The notes: generated by a model from the letters alone, not told the origin. A stretch of 51,776 bases of DNA from Staphylococcus simulans (GCF_002902285.1 NZ_PPRU01000040.1:1-51776); one strand, 5' to 3'; counted from the stretch's first letter, positions 17,064 through 30,053 are shown. Numbers and translations are program-made.

Positions 17064-19259
17064 ATGAATGCGTTATTAGACAATATGAATACTGAACAAA
17101 GCGAAGCAGTCCGTACAACTGAAGGACCACTGCTGATTATGGCCGGAGCAGGCTCAGGGAAAACGCGTGTTCTAACGCATCGTATCGCGTACTTATTAGA
17201 TGAAAAAGGCGTTTCTCCTTATAACGTCTTAGCAATTACTTTCACAAACAAAGCAGCACGAGAAATGAAAGAACGTGTTGAAAAATTAGTAGGAGAAGAA
17301 GCACAAGTTATTTGGATGTCAACGTTCCACTCTATGTGTGTACGTATTTTAAGAAGAGACGCAGATCGTATCGGCATTGAGCGCAACTTTACGATTTTAG
17401 ATCCGACAGATCAAAAGTCAGTCATTAAAGATGTGTTGAAAACAGAAAATATCGACAGTAAACGTTATGATCCGCGTATGTTCTTATCTGCCATCAGTAA
17501 TATGAAAAATGAACTTAAAACAGTTGAAGACGCTGAAATTGAAGCAACAGACTTTATGTCTGATATGGTGGCACGTGTGTATGCAGGTTATCAACGTCAG
17601 CTTTCTCGAAATGAAGCGCTCGATTTCGATGATTTGATTATGACTACAATCAATCTCTTTAAACGAGTACCAGACGTTTTAGAATACTATCAAAATAAAT
17701 TCCAATATATCCACGTGGATGAGTATCAAGATACTAACAGAGCACAATATACGCTTGTGAAACTATTAGCGGATAAATTTAAAAATTTATGTGTCGTAGG
17801 TGACTCTGACCAATCCATTTATGGTTGGCGTGGTGCTGATATTCAAAACATCTTGTCATTCGAGGAAGATTATCCGAATGCGAGAACGATTTTCCTTGAA
17901 CAAAACTATCGTTCAACGAAAGTCATTTTAAATGCGGCCAATGAAGTAATTAAAAATAATACAGAACGTAAGCCGAAAGGGCTATGGACTGCGAACCAAG
18001 AAGGTAAAAAAATTAATTATTACCAAGCACAAAGCGAAAGTGATGAAGCACAATATGTCGTAAAAGAAATTATGCGTCAGCAACGTGAAAACAATAAATC
18101 CTTCAATGATATTGCGATTTTATATCGTACGAATGCACAATCTCGTGTGCTTGAAGAAACATTTATGAAATCGAATATTCCATATACAATGGTCGGCGGT
18201 CACAAGTTCTATGACCGTAAAGAGATCAAGGACTTATTAAGTTATTTACGTTTAATCGCAAATAGTAACGATGATATCAGTTTACAACGTATTATTAACG
18301 TACCAAAACGTGGTATCGGACCATCTTCTGTTGAAAAAATTCAAGCGTATGCCAGACAAAATGATTTAAGTATGTTTGATGCCTTAGCTGAAGCAGATTT
18401 TATCGGTTTAACCAAAAAAGTGACTAAACAAGCGATAGATTTCTATACATTGATTTCAAATTTAATCCAAGAACAAGAATTCTTAGAAGTCAGTGAAATT
18501 GTAGAAGAAGTCTTAAATAAATCAGGGTATAAAGAAATGTTGGAACGTGACCAGACTTTAGAAGCACGCAGCCGTTTAGAAAACATTGAAGAGTTTATGT
18601 CTGTTCCTATGGATTATGAGAAAAACACACCACTTGAAGAACAATCATTAATCAATTTCCTAACGGATTTATCATTAGTCGCAGATATCGATGAAGCGGA
18701 TATTGAAAACGGTGTGACATTGATGACGATGCATTCTGCGAAAGGTTTGGAATTCCCGGTAGTCTTTATTATGGGTATGGAAGAATCAATCTTCCCTCAT
18801 ATCCGTTCTATTTTGAGTGATGATGATCACGAAATGGAAGAAGAACGTAGAATTTGTTATGTGGCGATTACACGTGCGGAAGAAGAGTTGTATTTAACAC
18901 ATGCGACGAGCAGAACGTTATTTGGTAAAACACAATCTAACTCAGCTTCAAGATTTTTAAAAGAAATTCCTGAAGATTTATTGAATAAGCCTGCAAGAAC
19001 AGAGAGTCGTTATGCAGGAGCTTCCAGCAGTCAAAGACCTGTTAAACGCGGTCCAAGCAGACGTACAACGAAACGCTCAGAAGTGGCATCTGGAACATGG
19101 AACGTCGGTGATAAAGTGGTTCACAAAGCATGGGGAGAAGGTATGGTCAGCAATGTGAATGAGAAAAACGGTACGGTTGAACTCGATATTATCTTTAAAT
19201 CTCAAGGACCGAAACGTTTACTTGCGAACTTTGCGCCGATTAAAAAGAAGGAGGACTAA
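17064..19259 (+). CDS. pcrA: ATP-dependent DNA helicase PcrA
   Basis: PcrA is an essential 3'-5' superfamily 1 helicase for DNA repair, rolling-circle plasmid replication and removal of RecA filaments. The 731 residues hold Walker A GAGSGKT (Lys33), the DEYQDTN Walker B region, [10 protein letters not shown] motif III, QNYRST motif IV and [14 protein letters not shown] plus VAITRAEE motifs V and VI. The C-terminal tail is basic and flexible (RRTTKRS), followed by the Tudor-like end [17 protein letters not shown] that binds RNA polymerase in homologues. It sits between pcrB and ligA with spacers of 1 and 3 bases, so the three are one transcript. Confidence 0.97.
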   Translation: MNALLDNMNTEQSEAVRTTEGPLLIMAGAGSGKTRVLTHRIAYLLDEKGVSPYNVLAITFTNKAAREMKERVEKLVGEEAQVIWMSTFHSMCVRILRRDADRIGIERNFTILDPTDQKSVIKDVLKTENIDSKRYDPRMFLSAISNMKNELKTVEDAEIEATDFMSDMVARVYAGYQRQLSRNEALDFDDLIMTTINLFKRVPDVLEYYQNKFQYIHVDEYQDTNRAQYTLVKLLADKFKNLCVVGDSDQSIYGWRGADIQNILSFEEDYPNARTIFLEQNYRSTKVILNAANEVIKNNTERKPKGLWTANQEGKKINYYQAQSESDEAQYVVKEIMRQQRENNKSFNDIAILYRTNAQSRVLEETFMKSNIPYTMVGGHKFYDRKEIKDLLSYLRLIANSNDDISLQRIINVPKRGIGPSSVEKIQAYARQNDLSMFDALAEADFIGLTKKVTKQAIDFYTLISNLIQEQEFLEVSEIVEEVLNKSGYKEMLERDQTLEARSRLENIEEFMSVPMDYEKNTPLEEQSLINFLTDLSLVADIDEADIENGVTLMTMHSAKGLEFPVVFIMGMEESIFPHIRSILSDDDHEMEEERRICYVAITRAEEELYLTHATSRTLFGKTQSNSASRFLKEIPEDLLNKPARTESRYAGASSSQRPVKRGPSRRTTKRSEVASGTWNVGDKVVHKAWGEGMVSNVNEKNGTVELDIIFKSQGPKRLLANFAPIKKKED

Positions 19260-21266
<2,007 letters not shown>

Positions 21267-21285
21267 ACAATAGAGGAGATAGGGC

Positions 21286-22485
21286 ATGAAGAAAACAAGT
21301 GTATTACTCATCTCTCTCTTATTGATTCTCACGGCGTGTGGCAATAAGGATGAGCAACAAAAATCAACAAAAGAACAAGAAAGTCAATCAGATTCAAGTA
21401 CTGTTAAGCACATTGCGACAGATAAGAACGTTCAAGGTGATGACTATAGAACGATTCTTCCATTTAAAGAAAGTCAAGCAAGAGGTATGTTGCAGCAAAC
21501 GATGGCGAATGGCTATAACGGTGATGACTTTGAAGATGGTTTATTAGAACAAAGTAAGACAGTTTTTCCAACTGACGAATACTTATACCAAGATGGTCAG
21601 TTTTTAGATAAAAAAACAATTAATGCTTATCTTGGACCTAAATACACAAAATCTGAAATCGAAAAAATGGATAAAGATGAAAAAGAAGAGAAAAATGCGA
21701 ATGAAAATCTTGGTTTAAATCCATCTCGTCATGGCGAAAAGGATGAAGAAAAAATCGCAGAAAATTCACCTGCTTATCTTTCTAACATCTTAGAACAAGA
21801 TTTCTACGGCAATAGTGACACCAAAGGTAAAAAAATTAAAGGCATGACTATTGGTCTTGCGATGAACAGTGAATATTATTACCAAAAAGAAAAAGACGGA
21901 CCAACCTTCAGTAAGAAATTAGACCGTGCGAAAGTCGAAAAAGAAGGTAAAAAAATGGCCGATGAAATGTTGCAACGTTTACGTGAACATAAAGCATTGA
22001 AAAACATTCCAATTCACTTTGCGATTTATATTCAATCTGGAGAAAATGATATTATTCCAGGAGAATTTGTTGCAGGTGCAACGGCAGATGATGGTCAAAC
22101 ACGTATCAACAGTTGGAAAGATATTAATGAAAAATCAGTGCTGTTACCTTCATCAGAAGCAGCTGATTTGAATGAGAATTTAAACAATAACTTCAAACAG
22201 TTCAATGATAATTTGCAGTCATATTTCCCTAACTTTACACAAGCAGTAGGTAAAACGAAATTTGATGGCAAAAAACCGAAAAACCTTATTATTGAAGTAC
22301 CGATTGATTACTATGGCAAAGCTGAATTAACTGGTATTACACAATTTATTGCACAACAAGCTGACAAATACTTCAGCAATATTGATGCCTATGAAATTCA
22401 TATTAAAGATGGTAACCAAGCACGTGCTTTAATCACAAAAGGTAAAGATGATAAAAAACAAAATGTGCATATCTATAAAAGATAA
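21286..22485 (+). CDS. camS: CamS family lipoprotein (sex-pheromone precursor type)
   Basis: This is a membrane-anchored lipoprotein of the CamS/YerH family. The signal peptide is MKKTSVLLISLLLILTA with lipobox LTAC, so Cys18 becomes the lipidated N-terminus. In S. aureus the processed signal peptide of CamS yields the heptapeptide that mimics the enterococcal pheromone cAM373. The corresponding seven residues here are LLLILTA, clearly different. The mature 382 residues are hydrophilic, with a Lys/Glu-rich linker at 95-150 and a folded C-terminal part. The function of the lipoprotein itself is unknown. It is the last gene of the pcrB operon and is followed by a terminator. Confidence 0.92.
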   Translation: MKKTSVLLISLLLILTACGNKDEQQKSTKEQESQSDSSTVKHIATDKNVQGDDYRTILPFKESQARGMLQQTMANGYNGDDFEDGLLEQSKTVFPTDEYLYQDGQFLDKKTINAYLGPKYTKSEIEKMDKDEKEEKNANENLGLNPSRHGEKDEEKIAENSPAYLSNILEQDFYGNSDTKGKKIKGMTIGLAMNSEYYYQKEKDGPTFSKKLDRAKVEKEGKKMADEMLQRLREHKALKNIPIHFAIYIQSGENDIIPGEFVAGATADDGQTRINSWKDINEKSVLLPSSEAADLNENLNNNFKQFNDNLQSYFPNFTQAVGKTKFDGKKPKNLIIEVPIDYYGKAELTGITQFIAQQADKYFSNIDAYEIHIKDGNQARALITKGKDDKKQNVHIYKR

Positions 22486-22506
22486 ATGAATAAATAAAAT
22501 TATGAT

Positions 22507-22537
22507 AAAGATGTCTTCGCATAGAAGGCATCTTTTT
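22507..22537 (+). terminator. Terminator after camS
   Basis: AAAGATGTCTTC and GAAGGCATCTTTTT form a stem with a five-base loop and a T-run. Confidence 0.9.
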
Positions 22538-22544
22538 ATGTTTT

Positions 22545-22574
22545 TTGACAATATATTGAAGTACTACCTAGTAC
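22545..22574 (+). promoter_or_regulatory. -35-like TTGACA and palindrome upstream of formate dehydrogenase
   Basis: TTGACA (22545-22550) is followed by GTACTACCTAGTAC (22561-22574), a perfect GTACTA-CC-TAGTAC dyad placed where the spacer and -10 would be. No good -10 is obvious. A second inverted repeat, AATTTTGAT (22586-22594) with ATCAAAATT (22615-22623), lies between it and the gene. This looks like an operator region; the regulator is unknown. Confidence 0.45.
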
Positions 22575-22642
22575 AGTTTAATACAAATTTTGATGGGAAA
22601 AAGTACAATGATGTATCAAAATTAGAAACAGGTGATATATAA

Positions 22643-23686
22643 ATGAAAATTGTAGCACTATTTCCAGAAGCCACAAAAGGACAAACAGAAAACAACGTGT
22701 TAGATGACTATACTGCGTTAAATCTACGTCCTTTTTTAGAAGAACGTGGACATGAATTGGTCGTATTGAAAGATGGAGAAGATGATTTAGATCAACATCT
22801 TAAAGATATGGACGTTGTTATTAGCGCGCCATTTTACCCTGCATATATGACAAAAGAACGAATTGAACAAGCACCTAACTTAAAATTAGCAATCACTGCA
22901 GGTGTAGGTTCTGACCATGTGGATTTAGAAGCAGCAAGCGAACATGATATTTCAGTGGTAGAAGTCACAGACTCAAACACGGTTAGTGTAGCTGAACATA
23001 TTGTGATGACAACATTAATCTTAGTTAGAAATTACGAGGAAGGTCATCGCCAATCAGAAGAGGGTGGTTGGAACTTAACACAAGTAACGAACCATGCCTT
23101 TGAACTTCAAAATAAAACGATTGGTATTTTTGGTTTAGGCAGAATTGGTCGTTTAGTTGGAGAACGTTTAAAACCGTTTAACGTAGATATTATTCACTAT
23201 AGACGTTCTAGCCAAGAAGATACAGACTTCTCAAAATATGTGAATTTTGATGAGTTAGTGCATAAAAGTGATGTGTTGATTATTACAACACCACTTACTC
23301 CTGAAACAGATGATTTATTTGATTATAATACAATCAGTCAAATGAAAGATGGCAGCTATATTGTAAACTGTGCACGCGGTAAGATAGTAAACAAAGAAGA
23401 AGTAGTTAAAATGATAGAAGAAAACCATCTTCAAGGCTATGGTGGAGATGTATGGTATCCACAACCTGCACCTTCAGATCATCCGTGGAGAACGATGCCG
23501 CGTAATGCGATGACTATTCATTATTCAGGTATGGTTGTTGAAGCACAATTACGTATTGAAAAAGGTGTTAAAGATTTATTAACACACTTCTTTGATGAAA
23601 CGCCATTCCCTAAGGAAGATGTGATTGTGAATGGTGGTCAAATCACTAGCCAATCTTATGCGAAACATGATGATTCAAACAACTAA
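22643..23686 (+). CDS. fdh: NAD-dependent formate dehydrogenase
   Basis: This is a cytosolic D-2-hydroxyacid-dehydrogenase-fold enzyme oxidising formate to CO2 with NAD. The 347 residues show the formate-specific SAPFYPAYMTKERI, the substrate-site ITAGVGSDHVDL with NTVSVAEH, the Rossmann motif GIFGLGRIGR and the catalytic-histidine region PQPAPSDHPWRTMPRNAMTIHYSG. This distinguishes it from glycerate or lactate relatives. The ATG follows AACAGGTGAT. In S. aureus, as I remember it, fdh lies elsewhere and camS is adjacent to putP, so here fdh is an extra gene at this point. The metal-free enzyme needs no selenium or molybdenum. It ends at its own terminator. Confidence 0.93.
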   Translation: MKIVALFPEATKGQTENNVLDDYTALNLRPFLEERGHELVVLKDGEDDLDQHLKDMDVVISAPFYPAYMTKERIEQAPNLKLAITAGVGSDHVDLEAASEHDISVVEVTDSNTVSVAEHIVMTTLILVRNYEEGHRQSEEGGWNLTQVTNHAFELQNKTIGIFGLGRIGRLVGERLKPFNVDIIHYRRSSQEDTDFSKYVNFDELVHKSDVLIITTPLTPETDDLFDYNTISQMKDGSYIVNCARGKIVNKEEVVKMIEENHLQGYGGDVWYPQPAPSDHPWRTMPRNAMTIHYSGMVVEAQLRIEKGVKDLLTHFFDETPFPKEDVIVNGGQITSQSYAKHDDSNN

Positions 23687-23742
23687 GCTATAAGCTTAGC
23701 AGATTAAGTGAAAAGGAAATGCAGCTGCTTATAACATAAATA

Positions 23743-23767
23743 GGGCAGGAACGAGAAGTTCCTGCCC
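23743..23767. terminator. Hairpin between fdh and putP
   Basis: GGGCAGGAAC and GTTCCTGCCC form a perfect 10-bp stem between convergent genes. The T-run is weak on both sides. Confidence 0.7.
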
Positions 23768-23791
23768 ATTGTATTGATTAATGATTTTTAA

Positions 23792-25330
23792 TTAGCTATG
23801 CAAAATTTGTTTAACTTCATCTAATTCATTGACTGTACGTGTACTTGGTTTTTGTGTAAACTTGCTGACCAAGTAAGTAACTACGACACTCATAATAAAT
23901 CCTGGAATGATTTCATACATACCGAAGATTTCTGAAACATCAGCCATTGGTTTGATGAAGACAATCCAAACAATAACAGTTAATGCGCCTGCTACCATAC
24001 CACTGACTGCGCCAGCTCGTGTTAAACCTTTCCAATAAAGTGAGAACAAAACAAGTGGACTAAATGAAGCTCCGAAGCCTGCCCAAGCGTTACCAACTAA
24101 GTTTAAAATCGTATCGTTAGGTGACCATGCGATCCAAATTGCGACAATCGCTACAGCCATAACACTCAAACGACCGACTAATACAAATTCTTTTTCGTGT
24201 TTTTGTGCGTTTGCTTTTTTACCACGAATCAATTTATAGAAGTCTTCAGTTAATGAACTTGATGTTACAAGCAGTTGTGAAGAAATCGTGCTCATAATTG
24301 CTGCTAAAATGGCTGCTAATAAGAAGCCACCGACTAATGGATGGAATAAAATCTGACTCATGATAATAAATAGTGTTTCTGGATCGTGAAGTGTAACATT
24401 GTAGTCTGGCACAAATGCGATACCAGTCAAACCGACTAAACATGCACCCGCAAGTCCGACTGCCATCCATAAAATTCCAACACGACGCGCAGTTGGTAAG
24501 AGTTTAAAAGATTTAATCGACATAAAACGAACGATAATGTGAGGTTGACCGAAGTAACCTAACCCCCACGAGAAGAGTGAGATAATACCTAAAACAGTAG
24601 TTCCTCTGAATAAGTCCAAATTAGTAGGTTTCATATCTGCGATTTGTGAGAATGTATCCCAACCATTTAATTTTAATAAAGCTACGATAGGAACCATAAC
24701 CATCGCAATCAACATGATGACACCTTGGAAGAAGTCAGTAATTGAAACAGCTAAGTAACCGCCTAAAAAAGTGTAAAAAATAACGATAACAGCTACCATA
24801 ATCAAGCCGTATCGATAATTCAGTCCGAATGCAGTTTCAAATAATTTACCTCCAGATACAAACCCGGAATGCGTATATAACGTAAAGAAAACGACAATAA
24901 TGAGACCAGAGATAATTTTAATAATGTTTGAATGATCATCTAATCTATTTTTGAAAAAGTCTGGCAAGGTAATCGCATTGCCTGCAATTTCTGTGTAAAC
25001 ACGTAATCTTGGTGCGACAATAAAGTAATTCAAATATGCTCCCAGTGTTAAACCGATCGTAATCCAAATTGCGGATAATCCTGTCGCATAGACAGAACCA
25101 GGCAATCCCATAATCATCCAGCCGCTCATATCAGAAGCTCCGGCTGACAGCGCTGTAATGTACGGGCCGATGTTTCGGCCTCCCAACATATATTCGCTTA
25201 AATTTCCCGTTGACTGTTTGTAACCATAGATACCGATGATAACTAGAATGATAAAGTATACACCAATCATGATGTATGTTTGCCAGTCAGCATCGATTTG
25301 GCTACTCACTGAAGTACCTAAAATAAACAT
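23792..25330 (-). CDS. putP: Sodium/proline symporter PutP
   Basis: PutP is a high-affinity proline uptake system of the SSS family, driven by sodium, important in osmotic stress and proline catabolism. The 512 residues contain about thirteen membrane helices. They include the family motifs [19 protein letters not shown] (Na site), [14 protein letters not shown] and [27 protein letters not shown]. The first residues [21 protein letters not shown] match the staphylococcal pattern, and the ATG is preceded by GGGGGAAAC. It is convergent with fdh and divergent from gatCAB across a 386-base spacer that contains two imperfect cre-like sequences. Confidence 0.95.
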   Translation of the reverse strand: MFILGTSVSSQIDADWQTYIMIGVYFIILVIIGIYGYKQSTGNLSEYMLGGRNIGPYITALSAGASDMSGWMIMGLPGSVYATGLSAIWITIGLTLGAYLNYFIVAPRLRVYTEIAGNAITLPDFFKNRLDDHSNIIKIISGLIIVVFFTLYTHSGFVSGGKLFETAFGLNYRYGLIMVAVIVIFYTFLGGYLAVSITDFFQGVIMLIAMVMVPIVALLKLNGWDTFSQIADMKPTNLDLFRGTTVLGIISLFSWGLGYFGQPHIIVRFMSIKSFKLLPTARRVGILWMAVGLAGACLVGLTGIAFVPDYNVTLHDPETLFIIMSQILFHPLVGGFLLAAILAAIMSTISSQLLVTSSSLTEDFYKLIRGKKANAQKHEKEFVLVGRLSVMAVAIVAIWIAWSPNDTILNLVGNAWAGFGASFSPLVLFSLYWKGLTRAGAVSGMVAGALTVIVWIVFIKPMADVSEIFGMYEIIPGFIMSVVVTYLVSKFTQKPSTRTVNELDEVKQILHS

Positions 25331-25716
25331 CGTGGTTTCCCCCTTTTTCTCATTGATGATTCAATGTATACGCATTATTATACAACAATTCTGAAAAAAG
25401 GGAATAGTTATTTTATAACATTGTTAAATATAAACCGCTCAACTGTGGCATTTTAAACGCTTTCTGTAATGAAAAGGTTTTCAATGCTTTAAAGCACATT
25501 AGTAGTATTTTTATAATTTTGAATGTATAAACGTTCATATTACATCAAAGCTTCTGTTGAATTAATGGTAATGATTTGCAATTGAAGTTCAGAATGATTA
25601 AGTTAAAGGGGAGTCATTACCTGATATGTGGGTATTTTGAACTAAAAAATTTAGATTTTTGACAGTTTTTTTGATACAATTTTATGATGAAGTATTAATA
25701 AGGAGGCAGTTCATTA
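25331..25716. other. Divergent putP/gatC intergenic region
   Basis: No credible gene lies in these 386 bases. Visible are a cre-like ATGAAAAGGTTTTCAA at 25469-25484 (one mismatch, but at the central C) and a weaker overlapping TTTTAAACGCTTTCTG at 25451-25466. The gatC promoter is near the right end. A minus-strand TATAAT at 25376-25381 (TGTTGTATAAT) may be the putP -10. CcpA control of putP is inferred only. Confidence 0.4.
25659..25688 (+). promoter_or_regulatory. Promoter of the gatCAB operon
   Basis: TTGACA (25659-25664), an 18-base spacer and TATGAT (25683-25688), 28 bases upstream of gatC. Confidence 0.6.
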
Positions 25717-26019
25717 ATGGCTAGAGTATCACGTGAAGAAGTTGAACATATTGCAAATTTGTCTAAACTTCATATTTCACCAGAGGAAACAACAGAAATG
25801 CAAGACACATTAGAAACAATCCTAAACTTTGCCCAACAAATCGATACAGCTGATACAAGCGATGTAGAACCGACGTATCACGTATTAGATTTACAAAATG
25901 TATTAAGAGAGGATAAAGCAGTTAAAGGCATTCCTCAAGAGCTTGCGCTCAAAAATGCAAAAGAAACAGAAGATGGTCAATTTAAAGTACCATCAGTTAT
26001 CAACGGGGAGGATGCGTAA
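25717..26019 (+). CDS. gatC: Asp-tRNA(Asn)/Glu-tRNA(Gln) amidotransferase subunit C
   Basis: GatC is the small wrap-around subunit that stabilises GatA on GatB in the tRNA-dependent amidotransferase, which makes Gln-tRNA (and Asn-tRNA where needed) from misacylated precursors. The 100 residues follow the family: [18 protein letters not shown], a helical [19 protein letters not shown], and VPSVING at the C-terminus. The ATG follows AAGGAGG. Its stop overlaps the gatA start by one base, so the operon is tightly coupled. Length is standard. Confidence 0.96.
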   Translation: MARVSREEVEHIANLSKLHISPEETTEMQDTLETILNFAQQIDTADTSDVEPTYHVLDLQNVLREDKAVKGIPQELALKNAKETEDGQFKVPSVINGEDA

Positions 26020-27476
26020 TGTCTATTCGTTATGAATCAGTTGAAAAGTTAAGCGAAATGATTAAGAACAAAGAAATCAAACCTTCTGAAGTTGTAAAAG
26101 ATATTTATGATGCAATTGAAGAAACAGATCCGACAATTAAATCATTCTTAGCTTTAGATAAAGAGAATGCAATCAAGAAAGCTGAAGAGCTGGATGAATT
26201 GCAAGCGAAAGACCAAATGGAAGGTAAACTCTTCGGTATCCCAATGGGTATCAAAGATAACATTATTACAGAAGGTCTAGAAACAACATGTGCAAGTAAA
26301 ATGTTAGAAGGCTTTGTACCGATTTATGAATCAACAGTAATGAAAAAATTACATGCTGAAAATGCAGTATTAATCGGTAAATTAAATATGGACGAATTTG
26401 CAATGGGTGGTTCAACTGAAACTTCTTACTTCAAGAAAACAGTTAACCCATTCGATCATAAAGCAGTGCCAGGTGGATCATCAGGTGGTTCAGCAGCAGC
26501 TGTAGCAGCAGGTTTAGTTCCATTCTCATTAGGTTCAGATACTGGTGGATCTATTCGTCAACCAGCAGCATACTGCGGTATCGTGGGTATGAAACCGACA
26601 TACGGTCGTGTATCACGTTTTGGTTTAGTTGCATTCGCATCTTCATTAGACCAAATCGGACCTTTAACACGTAATGTTAAAGATAATGCAATTGTTTTAG
26701 AAACAATTGTAGGTGTAGATAAAAACGATTCTACAAGTGCTCCAGTTGAAGATAATGACTTCACTTCAGATATCGGTAAAGATATTAAAGGTATGAAAAT
26801 TGCTTTACCTAAAGAATATTTAGGTGAAGGTGTATCTGATGAAGTGAAAGAAGCGGTACGTAACGCTGTTGAAATTTTAGAAGGTGAAGGTGCAATCGTA
26901 GAAGAAGTATCATTACCAAATACTGGCTATGGTATTCCATCTTACTATGTTATTGCATCATCAGAAGCTTCATCTAACTTATCTCGTTTCGATGGTATTC
27001 GTTATGGTTACCATTCAAAAGAAGCACAAACATTAGATGAACTTTATAAATTCTCACGTAGTGAAGGCTTCGGTAAAGAAGTTAAACGTCGTATTTTACT
27101 TGGTACATTCGCGTTAAGTTCAGGTTACTACGATGCTTACTACAAAAAATCACAAAAAGTCAGAACGTTAATTCGTCAAGACTTTGACAAAGTATTTGAA
27201 GACTATGATGTAGTCGTTGGTCCTACAACACCAACAGCTGCCTTCAACTTAGGTGAAGAAATCAATGATCCGTTGACAATGTATGCAAACGACTTATTAA
27301 CTACTCCAGTTAACCTTGCCGGCTTACCAGGTATTTCAGTACCTTGCGGACAAACTAATAACAGACCGATCGGATTACAGTTTATCGGCAAACCGTTTGA
27401 TGAAAAAACACTTTACCGTGTCGCTCATCAATTCGAACAACAATACAACTTACATGATGCATATCAAAATTTATAA
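26019..27476 (+). CDS. gatA: Asp-tRNA(Asn)/Glu-tRNA(Gln) amidotransferase subunit A
   Basis: GatA is the amidase subunit that releases ammonia from glutamine and passes it to GatB. The 485 residues carry the Ser-cisSer-Lys triad at Lys79 ([10 protein letters not shown]), Ser154 ([15 protein letters not shown]) and Ser178 ([12 protein letters not shown]), the same numbering as S. aureus GatA. There is no membrane segment. The start overlaps the gatC stop, with a ribosome site GGGGAGG inside gatC; gatB follows after about ten bases. It is essential because low-GC Gram-positives lack a glutaminyl-tRNA synthetase. Confidence 0.97.
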   Translation: MSIRYESVEKLSEMIKNKEIKPSEVVKDIYDAIEETDPTIKSFLALDKENAIKKAEELDELQAKDQMEGKLFGIPMGIKDNIITEGLETTCASKMLEGFVPIYESTVMKKLHAENAVLIGKLNMDEFAMGGSTETSYFKKTVNPFDHKAVPGGSSGGSAAAVAAGLVPFSLGSDTGGSIRQPAAYCGIVGMKPTYGRVSRFGLVAFASSLDQIGPLTRNVKDNAIVLETIVGVDKNDSTSAPVEDNDFTSDIGKDIKGMKIALPKEYLGEGVSDEVKEAVRNAVEILEGEGAIVEEVSLPNTGYGIPSYYVIASSEASSNLSRFDGIRYGYHSKEAQTLDELYKFSRSEGFGKEVKRRILLGTFALSSGYYDAYYKKSQKVRTLIRQDFDKVFEDYDVVVGPTTPTAAFNLGEEINDPLTMYANDLLTTPVNLAGLPGISVPCGQTNNRPIGLQFIGKPFDEKTLYRVAHQFEQQYNLHDAYQNL

Positions 27477-27488
27477 GGAGTGTTAATG

Positions 27489-28916
27489 ATGCATTTTGAA
27501 ACAGTCATTGGACTAGAAGTCCACGTTGAACTGAAAACAGATTCTAAAATGTTCTCTCCATCACCAGCACATTTCGGAGCAGAACCAAACACAAATACGA
27601 ATGTGATCGACTTAGCATACCCTGGTGTGCTTCCAGTTGTAAACGAACGTGCCGTTGACTGGGCAATGCGTGCTGCAATGGCATTAAATATGGAAATTGC
27701 GACTGAATCTAAATTCGATCGTAAAAACTATTTCTATCCAGATAACCCGAAAGCTTACCAAATTTCACAATTTGACCAACCTATCGGGGAACATGGTTAC
27801 ATTGATATCGAAGTAGATGGTGAAACAAAACGTATCGGTATCACACGCCTTCATATGGAAGAAGATGCGGGCAAATCAACACATAAAGATGGTTATTCAT
27901 TAGTAGACTTAAACCGTCAAGGTACACCGTTAATCGAAATCGTATCTGAGCCCGATATCCGTTCACCTCAAGAAGCTTATGCTTACCTTGAAAAATTACG
28001 TTCAATTATTCAATATACTGGCGTATCTGACGGTAAAATGGAAGAAGGTTCATTACGTTGTGACGCTAACATTTCATTACGTCCATATGGTCAAGAAGAA
28101 TTCGGTACAAAAGCTGAATTGAAAAACTTGAACTCATTCAACTATGTACGTAAAGGTTTAGAATATGAAGAAAAACGCCAAGAAGAAGAACTATTAAATG
28201 GCGGCGAAGTACTTCAAGAAACACGTCGTTTCGATGAGTCTACTGGTAAAACTATCTTAATGCGTGTTAAAGAAGGTTCAGATGACTATCGTTACTTCCC
28301 AGAACCAGACATCGTACCATTATACATTGACGATGCATGGAAAGAACGTGTACGTCAAACAATTCCAGAATTACCAGACGTACGTAAGAAAAAATATGTT
28401 GAAGAATTCGGATTACCTGCGTATGATGCGCATGTCTTAACATTAACGAAAGAAATGTCTGATTTCTTCGAAGAAGCAGTTGAGCATGGCGCTGATGTAA
28501 AATTAACTTCTAACTGGTTAATGGGTGGCGTTAATGAGTACTTGAACAAAAACCAAGTTGAACTTCAAGATACAAAATTAACACCTGAAAACTTAGCTGG
28601 TATGATTAAGTTGATTGAAGACGGCACTATGAGCAGTAAAATTGCGAAAAAAGTCTTCCCAGAATTAGCTGAAAATGGCGGAGATGCTAAACAAATCATG
28701 GAAGATAAAGGTTTAGTTCAAATCTCAGATGAGTCTGTATTATTAAACTTCGTAACAGAAGCATTAGATAATAACCCTCAATCTGTTGAAGACTTCAAAA
28801 ACGGTAAAGGCCGTGCGAAAGGCTTCTTAGTCGGTCAAATTATGAAAGCGTCTAAAGGTCAAGCCAACCCTCAAATCGTTAACAAATTATTACAACAAGA
28901 ATTAGATAAACGCTAA
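27489..28916 (+). CDS. gatB: Asp-tRNA(Asn)/Glu-tRNA(Gln) amidotransferase subunit B
   Basis: GatB binds the misacylated tRNA, phosphorylates the Glu/Asp side chain with ATP and uses ammonia from GatA. The 475 residues begin [15 protein letters not shown] and contain the signature [17 protein letters not shown] and the metal/ATP segment [13 protein letters not shown]. They end in the YqeY-like helical tail domain ([21 protein letters not shown]) that grips the tRNA. I use the ATG at 27489; the ATG just before it at 27486 would add one Met, and both are served by AAGGAG. A terminator closes the operon. Confidence 0.97.
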   Translation: MHFETVIGLEVHVELKTDSKMFSPSPAHFGAEPNTNTNVIDLAYPGVLPVVNERAVDWAMRAAMALNMEIATESKFDRKNYFYPDNPKAYQISQFDQPIGEHGYIDIEVDGETKRIGITRLHMEEDAGKSTHKDGYSLVDLNRQGTPLIEIVSEPDIRSPQEAYAYLEKLRSIIQYTGVSDGKMEEGSLRCDANISLRPYGQEEFGTKAELKNLNSFNYVRKGLEYEEKRQEEELLNGGEVLQETRRFDESTGKTILMRVKEGSDDYRYFPEPDIVPLYIDDAWKERVRQTIPELPDVRKKKYVEEFGLPAYDAHVLTLTKEMSDFFEEAVEHGADVKLTSNWLMGGVNEYLNKNQVELQDTKLTPENLAGMIKLIEDGTMSSKIAKKVFPELAENGGDAKQIMEDKGLVQISDESVLLNFVTEALDNNPQSVEDFKNGKGRAKGFLVGQIMKASKGQANPQIVNKLLQQELDKR

Positions 28917-28927
28917 TTGATTGTATA

Positions 28928-28967
28928 ACCTGCAGTGATTACTGATTGTAATCTCTGCGGTTTTTTT
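28928..28967 (+). terminator. Terminator after gatCAB
   Basis: ACCTGCAGTGATT and AATCTCTGCGGT form the stem, followed by seven T. Confidence 0.9.
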
Positions 28968-29081
28968 ATTTTGATAAGGTGGTTTCAAAAACGAATTTCA
29001 TTGATTTCAACCATTAATACTTTCAACTGAAGCGGAAATCATTTAAAATTGAAATTGAGTAAAAATGATGAGGGATTATTT

Positions 29082-30002
29082 ATGAGAAAACGAGCTAGAA
29101 TTATTTATAATCCGACTTCAGGCAAGGAATTGTTTAAAAAAATGCTTCCAGAAGTCTTGATTAAAATGGAACAAGCAGGATTTGAAACAAGTGCATATGC
29201 AACGCAAAAAGCAGGAGATGCGACGATTGAAGCAAAACGCGCATTGCATGAAGATTATGAAATGCTCATCGTTGCTGGTGGTGACGGCACATTAAACGAA
29301 GTGGTTAATGGGATAGCCGAACATCCGAATCGTCCTAAAATCGGTGTCATCCCAATGGGAACGGTAAATGATTTTGGTCGTGCCTTACATTTACCCACTG
29401 ATATATTAAGTGCAGTAGATGTCATTATTAAAGGACATACAGTTAAAGTAGATATCGGTAAAATGAATAGCCGATATTTTATTAATTTAGCTGCAGGTGG
29501 ACGTATTACTGAAGTCTCTTATGAAACTTCTAGTAAATTAAAAACATTTGTTGGACCATTTGCTTACTACATCAAAGGTATGGAAATGTTGCCGCAAATG
29601 AAAAATGTAGATGTCCGTATTGAATATGATCAAAAAGTCTTCCAAGGTGAAATTCTTTTGTTTTTACTTGGACTGACGAATTCAATGGCAGGCTTTGAAA
29701 AATTAGTGCCAGATGCGAAATTAGACGACGGTTATTTTACGTTGATTATCGTTGAAAAAGCGAATTTAGCAGAACTGGGTCATATCATGACTTTAGCTTC
29801 AAGAGGGGAACATATTAAACATCCGAAAGTCACATATGAGAAAGCAAAATCAGTTAATGTATCATCTTTTGAACAAATGCCACTTAATGTAGATGGGGAG
29901 TATGGTGGTCAATTACCTGCCAATTTCTTAAATTTAAAGCAGCATATTGAAGTATATACACCAGCTAATGTAGATAATAAAGAATTAATTGAACAAGATT
30001 AG
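29082..30002 (+). CDS. dgkB: Diacylglycerol kinase DgkB
   Basis: DgkB is a soluble lipid kinase that rephosphorylates the diacylglycerol left over from lipoteichoic acid synthesis, returning it to phospholipid. The 306 residues show the DAGK catalytic motif GGDGTLNEV (from residue 67), the entry IIYNPTSGK, MGTVNDFGRAL, and the C-terminal LDDGYFTLIIVEK and LNVDGEYGG. The ATG at 29082 lies after GATGAGGGATT; the open frame reaches 29049 without family support. It precedes rlmCD on the same strand, but a strong hairpin separates the two. The staphylococcal homologue is a few residues longer at the acidic tail. Confidence 0.95.
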   Translation: MRKRARIIYNPTSGKELFKKMLPEVLIKMEQAGFETSAYATQKAGDATIEAKRALHEDYEMLIVAGGDGTLNEVVNGIAEHPNRPKIGVIPMGTVNDFGRALHLPTDILSAVDVIIKGHTVKVDIGKMNSRYFINLAAGGRITEVSYETSSKLKTFVGPFAYYIKGMEMLPQMKNVDVRIEYDQKVFQGEILLFLLGLTNSMAGFEKLVPDAKLDDGYFTLIIVEKANLAELGHIMTLASRGEHIKHPKVTYEKAKSVNVSSFEQMPLNVDGEYGGQLPANFLNLKQHIEVYTPANVDNKELIEQD

Positions 30003-30017
30003 AGAAGTAAGCAGATG

Positions 30018-30053
30018 AAAGGTTAGGACTTAATCACAAGCCTGACCTTTTTT
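30018..30053 (+). terminator. Terminator between dgkB and rlmCD
   Basis: AAAGGTTAGGACTT and AAGCCTGACCTTT form a stem (one G-U pair, one bulge) followed by TTTTTT. The rlmCD ribosome site (TGGAGGT, about 30056-30062) begins within three bases of the T-run. Confidence 0.85.
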
